Shown here: positions 34,610-49,800 of the stretch, one piece after another
Numbering within the stretch: position 1 is the stretch's first letter
Layout of the letters: the number at the start of each line of letters is the position of its first letter
From: Colletes latitarsis
Taxonomy: Eukaryota; Arthropoda; Insecta; Hymenoptera; Colletidae
Assembly (NCBI RefSeq): GCF_051014445.1
Contig: NW_027488369.1
Coordinates: forward strand, 10,744,001-10,808,000
Length of the DNA: 64,000 nucleotides
Direction: 5' to 3'
The notes under the pieces: model-generated
Seen by the model: only the letters and a program-made list of their open reading frames with translations
What the model was told of the DNA's origin: nothing
Database searches by the model: none
Position numbers and translations under genes: made by a program

Positions 34610-36445
34610 ACAGATCCTGGGTTTTTTCTGGTTTGGATCACGTAGTAATGTGGGACCACACTGAAACAATCAATTAAACCTGATCATGATAAATATTTTA
34701 GAGGATAACGCATGTTAGGTCTGGGTTAGGTCTAGGATTTGCCCTCATCAGGCTCATACTTACGCATATTTCTCATACTTCATGGCTAGAGCCTGGGCTG
34801 TTTCTGGATTGGATCACGTAGTAATGTGGTACCACGCTGAAACAGTCAATTAAACCTGGTTTCGATAAATATTTTAGAGGATAACGCATGTTAGGTCTGG
34901 GTTAGGTCTAGGATTTGCCCTCATCAGGCTCATACTTACGCATATTTCTCATACTTCATGGCTAGAGCCTGGGCTGTTTCTGGATTGGATCACGTAGTAA
35001 TGTGGTACCACGCTGAAACAGTCAATTAAACCTGGTTTCGATCAATATTTTAGAGGATAACGCAAGTTAGGTCTGGGATAGGTCTAGGATTTGCCCTCAT
35101 CAGGCTCTTACTTTCGCATATTTCTCATACTTCATGGCTAGATCCTGGGCTATTTCTGGATTGGATCACGTAGTAAAGTGGTACCACACTGAAACATTCA
35201 ATGAAACCTGGTCTGGATAAATATTTTAGAGGATAACGCATCTTATGTCTGGGTTAGGTCTAAGATTTGCCCTCATCAGGCTCACAGTTTAGCGTTTTTC
35301 ACATACTTGTTGAACAGACCCTGGGTTTTTTCTGGTTTGGATCACGAAGTAGTGTGGTACCACACTGAAACAGTCCATTAAACCTGGTTTCGCTCAATAT
35401 TATAGAGGATAACGCATGTAAGGTCTAGGTTAGGTCTGGGATTTGCTCTCATCAGGCTCATTCTTTCGCATATTTCTCATACTTGATGGCTAGATCCTGG
35501 GTTTTTTCTGGTTTGGATCACGTAGTAATGTGGTACCACACTGAAACAGTCGATTAAACCTGGTTTTGATCAATATTTTAGAGGATAACGCAAGTTAAGT
35601 CGGGGATTGGTCTGGGATTTGACCTCATCAGACTCATACTTTCGCACACTTCACATTCTCGTTGAACAGATCCTGGGTTATTTTCTGGTTTGGATCACAT
35701 AGTAATGTGGTACCACACTGAAACAGTCGATTAAACCAGGTTTCGATCAATATTTTTGAGGATAACGCATGTTAGGTCTAGGATAGGCCTGGGATTTTCA
35801 CTCATCAGACTCATACTTTCGCATTCTTCACATACTTGTTGAATGGATCCTGCGTTTTTTCTGGTTTGGATCACGTAGTAATGTGGGACCACACTGAAAC
35901 AGTCAATTCAACCTGGTTTCGATCAATATTTTAGAGAATAATTCATGTTAGGTCTAGGTTAGGTCTGGGATTTGCTCTCATCAGGGTCACAGTTTAGCGT
36001 TTTTCACATACTTGTTGAACAGATCCTGGGTTTTTTCTGGTTTGGATCACGAAGTAGTGTGGTACCACACTGAAACAGTCCATTAAACCTGGTCTCGATC
36101 AATATTTTAGGGGATAACGCATGTTAGGTCTAGGTTAGGTCTGGGATTTGCTCTCATCAGGCTCATTCTTTCGCGTATTTCTCATACTTCATGGCTAGAT
36201 CCTGGGCTATTTCTGGATTGGATCACGTAGTAATGTGGTACACACTGAAACAGTCTATTAAACCTGGTTTCGATCAATATTTTAGAGAATAATTCATGTT
36301 AGGTCTAGGTTAGGTCTAGGATTTGCTCTCATCAGGCTCATTCTTTCGCATATTTCTCATACTTGATGGCTAGATCCTGGGCTTTTTCTGGATTGCATCA
36401 CGTAGCAATGAAGTACAACACTGAAACAGTCAATTAAACCTGGTT
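34610..36445. repeat. Satellite duplication, second copy (7744 bp spacing)
   Basis: Matches 27040-28700. It contains one extra monomer: the unit with TCATACTTACGC and GGCTAGAGCCTGGGC occurs twice in tandem between about 34690 and 35045, the two looking essentially identical. This is a clear single-monomer gain after the large duplication. Confidence 0.82.
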
Positions 36446-39400
36446 TCCATCAATATTTTAGAGGACAACGCATGTTAGGTTTGGGTTAGGTCTGAGGTTT
36501 GGCCCTCATCAGGCTCATACTTTCGCATATTTCTCATACTTCATGGCTAGATCCTGGGCTGTTTCTGGATTGTATCAGGTAGTAAAGTGCTACCACACTG
36601 AAACATTCAATGAAACCTGGTCTGGACAAATATTTTAGAGGATAACGCATCTTAGGTCTGGGTTAGGTCTAAGATTTGCCCTCATCAGGCTCACAGTTTA
36701 GAGTTTTTCACATACTTCTTGAACAGATCCTGGGCTTTCACTGGTTTGGATCACGAAGTAGTGTGGTACCACACTGAAACAGTCCATTAAACCTGGTTTC
36801 GCTCAATATTTTAGAGGATAACGCATGTTAGGTCTAGGTTAGGTCTGGGATTTGCTCTAATCAGGCTCATTCTTTCGCATATTTCTCATTCTTGATGGCT
36901 AGATTCTGGGCGTTTTCTGGATTGCATCACGTAGTAATGTAGTACCACACTGAAACAGTCAATGAAACCTGGTTTCCAACAATATTTTAGAGGACAACGC
37001 AAGTTAGGTCTAGGTAAGGCCTGAGATTTTCACTGATCAGACTCATACTTTCGCGTTTTTCACATACTTGTTGAACAGATCCTGGGTTTTTTCTGGTTTG
37101 GATCACGTAGTAACGTGGGACCACAATGAAACAATCAATTAAACCTGGTCTTGATAAATATTTTAGAGGATAACGCTAGTTAGGTCTGGGATTGGTCTGG
37201 GATTTGACATCATCAGACTCATACTTTCGCACACTTCACATACTCGTTGAACAGATCCTGGGTTATTTTCTGATTTGGATCACATAGTAATGTGGTACCA
37301 CACTGAAACAGTCGATTAAACCAGTTTTCGATCAATATTTTAGAGGATAACGCAAGTTAAGTCTGGGATTGGTCTGGGATTTGACCTCATCAGACTCATA
37401 CTTTCGCACACTTCACATACTCGTTGAACAGATCCTGGGTTATTTTCTGGTTTGGATCACATAGTAATGTGGTACCACACTGAAACAGTCGATTAAACCA
37501 GGTTTCGATCAATATTTTTGAGTATAACGCTTGTTAGGTCTAGGTTAGGCTTGGAATTTTCACTCATCGGACTCATACATTCGCATTCTTCACATACTTG
37601 TTGAATGGATCCTGGGTTTTTTCTGGTTTGGATCACGTAGTAATTTGGGACCACACTGAAACAGTCAATTAAACCTGGTTCCGATCAATATTTTAGAGAA
37701 TAATTCATGTTAGGTCTAGGTTAGGTCTGGGATTTGCTCTCATCAGGCTCATTCTTTCGCATATTTCTCATACTTGATGGCTAGATCCTGGGCTTTTTCT
37801 GGATTGCATCACGTAGTAATGAAGTACAACACTGAAACAGTCAATTAAACCTGGTTTCCATCAATATCTTAGAGGACAACGCAAGTTAGGTCTGGGATAT
37901 GTCTGGGGTTTGCCCTCATCAGGCTCATATTTTCACTCACTTCACATACTCGTTGAACAGATCCTGGGTTATTTTCTGGTTTGGATCACATAGTAATGTG
38001 GTACCACACTGAAACAGTCGATTAAACCAGGTTTCGATCAATATTTTTGAGGATAACGCATGTTAGGTCTAGGTTAGGCCTGGGATTTTCACTCATCAGA
38101 CTCATACTTTCGCATTCTTCACATACTTGTTGAACGGATCCTGGGTTTTTTCTGGTTTGGATCACGTAGTAATGTGGGACCACACTGAAACAGTCAATTA
38201 AACCTGGTTTCGATCAATAGTTTAGAGAATAATTCATGTTAGGTCTAGGTTAGGTCTGGGATTTGCTCTCATCAGGCACATTCTTTCGCATATTTCTCAA
38301 ACTTGATGGCTAGATCCTGGGCTTTTTCTGGATTGCATCACGTAGTAATGTGGTGCCACACTGAAACTTTCAATTAAACCTGGTCTTGATAAATATTTTA
38401 AAGGCTAACGCATGTTAGGTCTGGGTTAGGTCTAGGATTTGCCCTCATCAGGCTCATACTTTCGCATATTTCTCATACTTCATGGCTAGATCCTGGGCTT
38501 TTTCTGGATTGCATCACGTAGTAATGAGGTACAACACTGAAACAGTCAATTAAACCTGGTTTCCATCAATGTCTTAGAGGACAACGCAAGTTAGGTCTGG
38601 GATAGGTCTTGGATTTGCCCTCATCAGGCTCATACTTTCGCGTTTTTCACATACGTGTTGAACAGATCCTGGGTTTTTTCTGGTTTGGATCACGTAGTAG
38701 TGTGGTGTCACACTGAAACAGTCCATTATACCTGGTTTGGATCAATATTTTAGAGGATAACGCATGTTAGGTCTAGGTTAGGTCTGGGATTTTCACTCAT
38801 CAGATCCGTACTTTCGCAGTCTTCACATACTTGTTGAACGGATCCTGATTTTTTTCTGGTTTGGATCACGTTAATGTGGTTCCACACTGAAACAGTCGAT
38901 TAAATCTGGTTTCGATCAATATTTTAGAGGATAACGCAAGTTAAGTCTGGGATTGGTCTGGGAGTTGACCTCATCAGACTCATACTTTCGCACACTTCAC
39001 ATACTCGTTGAACAGATCCTGGGTTATTTTCTGGTATGGATCACATAGTAATGTGGTACCACACTGAAACAGTCGATTAAACCATGTTTCGATCAATATT
39101 TTAGAGGAGAACGCATGTTAGGTCTAGGTTAGGCCTGGGATTTTCACTCATCAGGCTCATTCTTTCGCATATTTCTCATACTTCATGGCTAGATGCTGGG
39201 CTGTTTCTGGATTGTGTCACGTAGTAATGTGGTACCACACTGAAACAGTCAATTAAACCTGGTCTTGATAAATATTTTAGAGAATAACGCATGTTAGGTC
39301 TGGGTTAGGTCCAGGATTTGTCCTCATCAGGCTCATACTTTCGCATATTTCTCATACTTCATGGCTAGATCCTGGGCTGTTTCTGGATTGTATCAGGTAG

Positions 39401-42400
39401 TAAAGTGGTACCACACTGAAACATTCAATGAAACCTGGTCTGGATAAATATTTTAGAGGATAATGCATCTTAGGACTGGGTTAGGTCTAAGATTTGCCCT
39501 CATCAGGCTCACAGTTTAGCGTTTTTCACATACTTCTTGAACAGATCCTGGGCTTTCTCTGGTTTGGATCACGAAGTAGTGTGGTACCATACTGAAACAG
39601 TCCATTAAACCTGGTCTGGATAAATATTTTAGAGGATAACGCATCTTAGGTCAGGGTTAGGTCTAAGACTTGCCCTCATCAGGCTCACAGTTTAGCGTTT
39701 TTCACATACTCGTTGAACAGATCCTGGGTTATTTTCTGGTTTGGATCACATAGTAATGTGGTACCAAACTGAAACAGTCGATTAAACCAGGTTTCGATCA
39801 ATATTTTTGAGGACAACGCATGTTAGGTCTAGGTTAGGCCTGGGATTTGCCCCCATCAGGGCCATACTGTCGCAGTTTTAACATACTTGTTGAACGGATC
39901 GTGGGTTTTTTCTGGTTTTGATCACGTAGTAATGTGGTACCACACTGAAACATTCAATTAAACCTGGTCTTGATAAATATCTTAGAGGATAACGCATGTT
40001 AGGTTTGGGTTAGGTCTAGGATTTGTCCTCATCAGGCTCATACTTTCGCATATTTCTCATACTTCATGGCTAGATCCTGGGCTGTTTCTGGATTGCATCA
40101 CGTAGTAATGTGGCGCCACGCTGAAACAGTCGATTAAACCTGGTTTCGATCAATATTTTAGAGGATAACGCAAGTTAAGTCTGGGATAGGTCTGGGATTT
40201 GACCTCATCAGACTCATACTTTCGCGTTTTTCACATACTTGTTGAACAGATCCTGGGTTTTTTCTGGTTTGGATCACGTAGTAATGTGGGACCACACTGA
40301 AACAGTCAAGTAAACCTGGTTTCGATCAATATTTTAGAGAATAATTCATGTTAGGTCTAGGTTAGGTCTGGGATTTGCTCTCATCAGGCCCATTCTTTCG
40401 CATATTTCTCATACATCTTGAACAGATCCTGGGTTTTTTCTGGTTTGGATCACGTAGTAATGTGGGACCACACTGAAACAATCAATTAAACCTGATCCTG
40501 ATAAATGTTTTAGAGGATAACGCATGTTAGGTCTGGGTTAGGTCTAGGATTTGCCCTCATCAGGCTCTTACTTTCGCATATTTCTCATACTTCATGGCTA
40601 GATCCTGGGCTTTTTCTGGATTGCGTCACGTAGTAAAGTGGTACCACACTGAAACATGCAATGAAACCTGGTTTCGATCAATATTTTAGAGGATAACGCA
40701 TGTTAGGTCTAGGTCAGGCCTGGGATTTTCACTCATCAGACTCATACTTTCGCATTCTTCACATACTTGTTGAACGGATCCTGGGTTTTTTCTGGTTTGG
40801 ATCACGTAGTAATGTGGGACCACACTGAAACATTCAATGAAACCTGGTCTGGATAAATATTTTAGAGGATAACGCATCTTAGGTCTGGGTTAGGTCTAAG
40901 ATTTGCCCTCATCAGGCTCACAGTTTAGCGTTTTTCACATACTTGTTGAACAGATCCTGGGTTTTTTCTGGTTTGGATCACGAAGTAGTGTGGTACCACA
41001 CTGAAACAGTCCATTAAACCAGGTCTCGCTCAATATTTTAGAGGATAACGCATGTTAGGTCTAGGTTAGCTCTGGGATTTGCCCTCATCACGCTCATTCT
41101 TTCGCATATTTCTCATACTTGGTGGCTAGATCCTGGGCTTTTTCTGGATTGAATCACGTAGTAATGTAGTACCACACTGAAACAGTCAATGAAACCTGGT
41201 TTCCATCAATATTTTAGAGGACAACGCAAGTTAGGTCTAGGTAAGGCCTGAGATTTTCACTGATCAGACTCATACTTTCGCATTCTTCACATACTTGTTG
41301 AACGGATCCTGGGTTTTTTCTGGTTTTGATCACGTAGTAATGAGGTACCACAATGAGTCATTCAATTAAACCTGGTCTTGATAACAATTTTACAGAATAA
41401 CGCATGTTAGGTCTGGTTTAGGTCTAGGATTTGCCCTCATCAGGCTCATACTTTCGCATATTTCTCATACTTCATGGCTAGATCCTGGGCTATTTCTGGA
41501 TTGGATCACGTTGTAATGTGGTACCACACTGAAACAGTCAATTAAACCTGGTTTTGATCAATATTTTAGAGAATAATTCATGTTAGGTCTAGGTTAGGTC
41601 AGGGATTTGCTCTCATCAGGCTCATTCTTTCGCATATTTCTCATACTTGATGGCTAGATCCTGGGCTTTTTCTGGATTGCATCAGGTAGTAATGAAGTAC
41701 AACACTGAAACAGTCAATTAAACCTGGTTTCGATCAATATTTTAGAGAATAATTCATGTTAGGTCTAGGTTAGGTCTGGGATTTGCTCTCATCAGGCTCA
41801 TTCTTTCGCATATTTCTCATACTTGATGGCTAGATCCTGGGCTCTTTCTGGATTGCATCACGTAGTAATGAAGTACAACACTGAAACAGTCAATTATACC
41901 TGGTTTCCATCAATATTTTAGAGGACAACGCATGTTAGGTCTAGGTTAGGCCTGGGATTTGCCCTCATCAGGCTCATACTGTCGCAGTTTTAACATACTT
42001 GTTGAACGGATACTGGGTTTTTTCTGGTTTGGTTCACGTAGTAATGTGGTACCACACTGAAACTTTCAATTAAACCTGGTCTTGATAAATATTTTAGAGG
42101 ATAACGCATGTTAGGTTTGGGTTAGGTCTAGGATTTGCCCTCATCAGGCTCATACTTTCGCATATTTCTCATACTTTATGGCTAGATCCTGGGCTGTTTC
42201 TGGACTGTATCACGTAGTAATGTGGTACCACGCTGAAACAGTCGATTAAACCTGGTTTCGATCATTATTTTAGAGGGTAACGCAAGTTAAGTCTGGGATA
42301 GGTCTGGGATTTGACCTCATCAGACTCATACTTTCGCATTCTTCACATACTTGTTGAACGGATCCTGGGTTTTTTCTGGTTTGGATCACGTAGTAATGTG

Positions 42401-45249
42401 GGACCACACTGAAACAGTCGACTAAACCTAGTTTCGATCAATATTTTAGAGGATAACGCATGTTAGGTCTAGGTTAGGCCTGGGATTTTCCCTCATCAGA
42501 CTCATACTTTCGCATTCTTCACATACTTGTTGAACGGATCCTGGGTTTTGTCTGGTTTGGATCACGTAGTAATGTGGGACCACACTGAAACAGTCAAGTA
42601 AACCTGATCTTGATAAATATTTTAGAGGATAACGCATGTTAGCTCTGGGTTAGGTCTAGGATTTGCTCTCATCAGGCTCTTACTTTCGCATATTTCTCAT
42701 ACTTCATGGCTAGATCCTGGGCTATTTCTGGATTGGATCAGGTAGTAATGTGGTACCACACTGAAACAGTCAATTAAACCTGGTTTTGATCAATATTTTA
42801 GAGAATAATTCATGTTAGGTTTAGGTTAGGTCAGGGATTTGCTCCCATCAGGCTCATTCTTTCGCATATTTCTCATACTTGATGGCTAGATCCTGGGCTT
42901 TTTCTGGATTGCATCACGTAGTAATGAAGTACAACACTGAAACAGTCAATAAAACCTGGTTTCGATCAATATTTTAGAGAATAATTCATGTTAGGTCTAG
43001 GTTAGGCCTGGGATTTGCCCTCATCAGGCTCATACTGTCGCAGTTTTAACATACTTGTTGAACGGATACTGGGTTTTTTCTGGTTTGGTTCACGTAGTAA
43101 TGTGGTACAACACTGAAACAGTCAATTAAACCCGGCTTCCATCAATATTCTAGAGGACAACGCATGTTAGGTCTAGGTTAGGCCTGGGATTTGCCCGCAT
43201 CAGAGTCATACTGTCGCAGTTTTAACATACTTGTTGAACGGATCCTGGGTTTTTTCTGGTTTGGTTCACGTAGTAATGTGGTACCACACTGAAACAATCA
43301 ATTAAACCTTTTCTTGATAAATATTTTAGAGGATAACGCATGTTAGGTTTGGGTTAAGTCTTAAGTTTGGCCCTCATCAGGCTCATACTTTCGCATATTT
43401 CTCAAACTTCATGGCTAGATCCTGGGCTGTTTCTGGATTGTATCAGGTAGTAAAGTGGTACCACACTGAAACATTCAATGAAACCTGGTCTGGATAAATA
43501 TTTTAGAGGATAACGCATCTTAGGTCTGGGTTAGGTCTAAGATTTGCCCTCATCAGGCTCACAGTTTAGCGTTTTTCACATACTGCTTGAACAGATCCTG
43601 GGCTTTCTCTGGTTTGGATCACGAAGTAGTGTGGTACCACACTGAAACAGTCCATTAAACCTGGTCTGGATAAATATTTTAGAGGATAACGCATCTTAGG
43701 TCTGGGTTAGGTCTAAGATTTGCCCTCATCAGGCTCACAGTTTAGCGTTTTTCACATACTTGTTGTACAGATCCTGGGTTTTTGCTGGTTTGGATCACGA
43801 ACTAGTGTGGTACCACACTGAAACAGTCCATTAAACCTCGTTTCGCTCAATATTTTAGAGGATAACGCATGTTAGGTCTAGGTCAGGCCTCGGATTTGCT
43901 CTCATCAGGTTCATTCTTTCGCACACTTCACATACTCGTTGAACAGATCCTGGGTTATTTTCTGGTTTGGATCACATAGTAATGTGGTACCACACTGAAA
44001 CAGTCGATTAAACCAGGTTTCGATCAATATTTTTGAGGATAACGCATGTTAGGTCTAGGTTAGGCCTGGGATTTTCACTCATCAGACTCATACTTTCGCA
44101 TTCTTCACATACTTTTTGAATGGATCCTGCGTTTTTTCTGGTTTGGATCACGTAGTAATGTGGGACCACACTGAAACAGTCAATTCAACCTGGTTTCGAT
44201 CAATATTTTAGAGAATAATTCATGTTAGGTCTAGGTTAGGTCTGGGATTTGCTCTCATCAGGCTCACAGTTTAGCGTTTTTCACATACTTGTTGAACAGA
44301 TCCTGGGTTTTTTCTGGTTTGGATCACGAAGTAGTGTGGTACCACACTGAAACAGTCCATTAAACCTGGTCTCGATCAATATTTTAGGGGATAACGCATG
44401 TTAGGTCTAGGTTAGGTCTGGGATTTGCTCTCATCAGGCTCATTCTTTCGCGTATTTCTCATACTTGATGGCTAGATCCTGGGCTTTTTCTGGATTGCAT
44501 CACGTAGCAATGAAGTACAACACTGAAACAGTCAGTTAAACCTGGTTTCCATCAATATTTTAGAGGACAACGCATGTTAGGTCTAGGTTAGGCCTGGGAT
44601 TTGCCCTCATCAGACTCATACTTTCGCAATCTTCACATACTTGTTGAACGGATCCTGGGTTTTCTCTGGTTTCGATCACGTAGTATTGTGGGACCACACT
44701 GAAGCAGTCAAGTAAACCTGGTTTCGATCAATATTATAGAGGACAACGCATGTTAGGTCTAGGTGAGGCCTGAGATTTTCACTGATCAGACTCATACTTT
44801 CGCATTCTTCACATACTTGTTGAACGGATCCTTGGTTTTTTCTGGTTTTAGTCACGTAGTAATGTGGTACCACACTGAAACATTCAATTAAACCTGGTCT
44901 TGATAAATATTTTAGAGAATAACGCATGTTAGGTCTGGGTTAGGTCTAGGATTTGCTCTCATCAGGCTCATACTTTCGTATATTTCTCATACTTCATGGC
45001 TAGATCCTGGGCTATTTCTGGATTGGATCACGTAGTAATGTGGTACTACACTGAAACAGTCAATTAAACCTGGTTTTGATCAATATTTTAGAGAATAATT
45101 CATGTTAGGTCTAGGTTAGGTCAGGGATTTGCTCCCATCAGGCTCATTCTTTCGCATATTTCTCATACTTGATGGCTAGATCCTGGGCTTTTTCTGGATT
45201 GCATCACGTAGTAGTGAAATACAACACTGAAACAGTCAATTAAACCTGG

Positions 45250-46850
45250 TTTCCATCAATATTCTAGAGGACAACGCATGTTAGGTCTAGGTTAGGCCTG
45301 GGATTTGCCCTCATCAGAGTCATACTGTCGCAGTGTTAACATACTTGTTGAACGGACCCTGGGTTTTTTCTGGTTTGGTTCACGTAGTAATGTGGTACCA
45401 CACTGAAACATTCAATTAAACCTTTTCTTGATAAATATTTTAGAGGATAACGCATGTTAGGTTTGGGTTAGGTCTGAGGTTTGGCCCTCATCAGGCTCAT
45501 ACTTTCGCATATCTCTCATACTTCATGGCTAGATCCTGGGCTGTTTCTGGATTGTATCAGGTAGTAAAGTGCTACCACACTGAAACATTCAATGAAACCT
45601 GGTCTGGACAAATATTTTAGAGGATAACGCATCTTAGGTCTGGGTTAGGTCTAAGATTTGCCCTCATCAGGCTCACAGTTTAGAGTTTTTCACATACTTC
45701 TTGAACAGATCCTGGGCTTTCACTGGTTTGGATCACGAAGTAGTGTGGTACCACACTGAAACAGTCCATTAAACCTGGTTTCGCTCAATATTTTAGAGGA
45801 TAACGCATGTTAGGTCTAGGTTAGGTCTGGGATTTGCTCTAATCAGGCTCATTCTTTCGCATATTTCTCATTCTTGATGGCTAGATCCTGGGCTTTTTCT
45901 GGATTGCATCACGTAGTAATGTAGTACCACACTGAAACAGTCAATGAAACCTGGTTTCCAACAATATTTTAGAGGACAACGCAAGTTAGGTCTAGGTAAG
46001 GCCTGAGATTTTCACTGATCAGACTCATACTTTCGCATTCTTCACATACTTGTTGAACGGATCCTGGGTTTTTTCTGGTTTGGATCACGTAGTATTGTGG
46101 TACCACACTGAAACATTCAATAAAACCTGGTCTTGATAAATATTTTAGAGAATAACGCATGTTAGGTCTGGGTTAGGTCTAGGATTTGCCCTCATCAGGC
46201 TCATACTTTCGCATATTTCTCATACTTCATGGCTAGATCCTGGGCTTTTTCTGGATTGCATCACGTAGTAATGAAGTACAACACTGAAACAGTCAATTAA
46301 ACCTGGTTTCGATCAATATTTTAGAGAATAATTCATGTTAGGTCTAGGTTAGGTCTGGGATATGCTCTCATCAGGCTCATTCTTTCGCGTTTTTCACATA
46401 CTTGTTGAACAGATCCTGGGTTTTTTCTGGTTTGGATCACGTAGTAATGTGGGACCACACTGAAACAGTCAAGTAAACCTGGTTTCCATCAATATTCTAG
46501 AGGACAACGCATGTTAGGTCTAGGTTAGGCCTGGGATTTGCCCTCGTCAGGGTCATACTGTCGCAGTTTTAACATACTTGTTGAACGGATCCTGGGTTAT
46601 TTCTGGTTTGGGTCACGTAGTAATGTGGGACCACACTGAAACAGTCAATTAAACCAGGTTTCGATCAATATTTTAGAGAATAATTCATGTTAGGTCTAGG
46701 TTAGGTCTGGGATTTGCTCTCATCAGGCTCATTCTTTCGCATATTTCTCATACTTCATGGCTAGATCCTGGGCTGTTTCTGGATTGTATCACGTAGTAAT
46801 GTGGTACCACGCTGAAACAGTCAATTAAACCTGGTTTCGATCAATATTTT
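45250..46850. repeat. Satellite block present three times (45.3, 47.2, 50.5 kb)
   Basis: The tag GGTTTGGGTTAGGTCTGAGG is at 45460, 47396 (plus 1936 bp, exactly 11 monomers) and 50743 (plus 5283 bp, 30 monomers plus 3). The GGTTTGGGTCACG tag is at 46611, 48019 (plus 1408 bp, exactly 8 monomers) and 51894 (plus 5283). A 30-monomer block copied from here to 50.5-52.2 kb plus a nearer copy explains the pattern. Confidence 0.75.
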
Positions 46851-49800
46851 AGAGAATAATTCATGTTAGGTCTAGGTTAGGTCAGGGATTTGCTCTCATC
46901 AGGCTCATTCTTTCGCGTATCTCTCACACTTCATGGCTAGATCCTGGGCTATTCCTGGATTGGATCACGTAGTAATGTGGTACACACTGAAACAGTCTAT
47001 TAAACATGGTTTTGATCAATATTTTAGAGAATAATTCATGTTAGGTCTAGGTTAGGTCTGGGATTTGCTCTCATCAGGCTCATTCTTTCGCATATTTCTT
47101 ATACTTGATGGCTAGATCCTGGGCTTTTTCTGGATTGCATCACGTAGCAATGAAGTACAACACTGAAACAGTCAATTAAACCTGGTTTCCATCAATATTT
47201 TAGAGGACAACGCATGTTAGGTCTAGGGTAGGCCTGGTATTTGCCCTCATCAGAGTCATACTGTCGCAGTGTTAACATACTTGTTGAACGGATCCTGGGT
47301 TTTTTCTGGTTTGGTTCACGTAGTAATGTGGTACCACACTGAAACATTCAATTAAACCTTTTCTTGATAAATATTTTAGAGGATAACGCATGTTAGGTTT
47401 GGGTTAGGTCTGAGGTTTGGCCCTCATCAGGCTCATACTTTCGCATATTTCTCATACTTCATGGCTAGATCCTGGGCTGTTTCTGGATTGTATCAGGTAG
47501 TAAAGTGCTACCACACTGAAACATTCAATGAAACCAGGTCTGGACAAATATTTTAGAGGATAACGCATCTTAGGTCTGGGTTAGGTCTAAGATTTGCCCT
47601 CATCAGGCTCACAGTTTAGAGTTTTTCACATACTTCTTGAACAGATCCTGGGCTTCCTCTGGTTTGGATCACGAAGTAGTGTGGTACCACACTGAAACAG
47701 TCCATTAAACCTGGTTTCGCTCAATATATTAGAGGATAACGCATGTTAGGTCTAGGTTAGGTCTGGGATTTGCTCCCATCAGGCTCATTCTTTCGCATAT
47801 TTCTCATACTTGATGGCTAGATCCTGGGCTTTTTCTGGATTGCATCACGTAGTAATGAAGTACAACACTGAAACAGTCAATTAAACCTGGTTTCCATCAA
47901 TATTCTAGAGGACAACGCATGTTAGGTCTAGGTTAGGCCTGGGATTTGCCCTCGTCAGGGTCATACTGTCGCAGTTTTAACATACTTGTTGAACGGATCC
48001 TGGGTTATTTCTGGTTTGGGTCACGTAGTAATGTGGGACCACACTGAAACAGTCAATTAAACCAGGTTTCGATCAATATTTTAGAGAATAATTCATGTTA
48101 GGTCTAGGTTAGGTCTGGGATTTGCTCTCATCAGGCTCATTCTTTCGCATATTTCTCATACTTCATGGCTAGATCCTGGGCTGTTTCTGGATTGTATCAC
48201 GTAGTAATGTGGTACCACGCTGAAACAGTCAATTAAACCTGGTTTCGATCAATATTTTAGAGAATAATTCATGTTAGGTCTAGGTTAGGTCGGGGATTTG
48301 CTCTCATCAGGCTCATTCTTTCGCGTTTTTCACATACTTGTTGAACAGATCCTGGGTTTTTTCTGGTTTGGATCACGTAGTACTGTGGAACCACACTGAA
48401 ACAGTCAAGTAAACCTGGTTTCGATCAATATTTTAGAGGGGAACGCATGTTAGGTCTAGGTTAGGCCTGGGATTTTCACTCATCAGACTCATTCTTTCGC
48501 ATATTTCTCATACATGTTGAACAGATCCTGGGTTTTTTCTGGTTTGGATCACGTAGTAGTGTGGGACCACACTGAAACTGTCAATTAAACCTGGTTTCGA
48601 TCAATATTTTAGAGAATAATTCATGTTAGGTCTAGGTTAGGTCTGGGATTTGCTCTCATCAGGCTCATTCTTTCGCATATTTCTCATACTTCATGGCTAG
48701 GTCCTGGGCTGTTTCTGGATTGTAACACGTAGTAATGTGGTACCACGCTGAAACAGTCAATTAAACCTGGTTTCGATCAATATTTTAGAGTATAATTCAT
48801 GTTAGGTCTAGGTTAGGTCTGGGATTTGCTCTCATCAGGCTCATTCTTTCGCGTTTTTCACATACTTGTTGAACAGATCCTGGGTTTTTTCTGGTTTGGA
48901 TCACGTAGTAATGTGGGACCACACTGAAACAGTCAAGTAAACCTGGTTTCGATCAATATTTTAGAGAATAATTCATGTTAGGTCTAAGTTAGGTCTGGGA
49001 TTTGCTCTCATCAGGCTCATTCTTTCGCATATTTCTCATACATGTTGAACAGATCCTGGGTTTTTTCTGGTTTGGATCACGTAGTAATGTGAGACCACAC
49101 TGAAACAATCAATTAAACCTGATCTTGATAAATATTTTAGAGGATAACGCATGTTAGGTCTGGGTTAGGTCTAGGATTTGCCCTCATCAGGCTCATACTT
49201 TCGCAAATTTCACATACTTCGTGGCTAGATCCTGGGCTGTTTCTGGATTGTATCACGTAGTAGTGGTGATACCACGCTGAAACAGTCGATTAAACCTGGT
49301 TTCGATCAATATTTTAGAGGATAACGCATGTTAGGTCTAGGTTAGGCCTGGTATTTTCACTCATCAGACTCATACTTTCGCATTCTTCACACACTTGTTG
49401 AACGGATCCAGGGTTATTTCTGGTTTGGATCACGTAGTAATGTGGGACCACACTGAAACAGTCCATTCAACCTGGTTTCGCTCAATATTATAGAGGATAA
49501 CGCATGTAAGGTCTAGGTTAGGTCTGGGATTTGCTTTCATCAGGCTCATACTTTCGCATATTTCTCATTCTTGATGGCTAGATCCTGGGTTTTTTCTGGT
49601 TTGGATCACGTAGTAATGTGGTACCACACTGAAACAGTCGATAAAACCTGGTTTTGATCAATATTTTAGAGGATAACGCAAGTTAAGTCGGGGATTGGTC
49701 TGGGATTTGACCTCATCAGACTCATACTTTCGCACACTTCACATACTCGTTGAACAGATCCTGGGTTATTTTCTTTTTTGGATCACATAGTAATGTGGTA

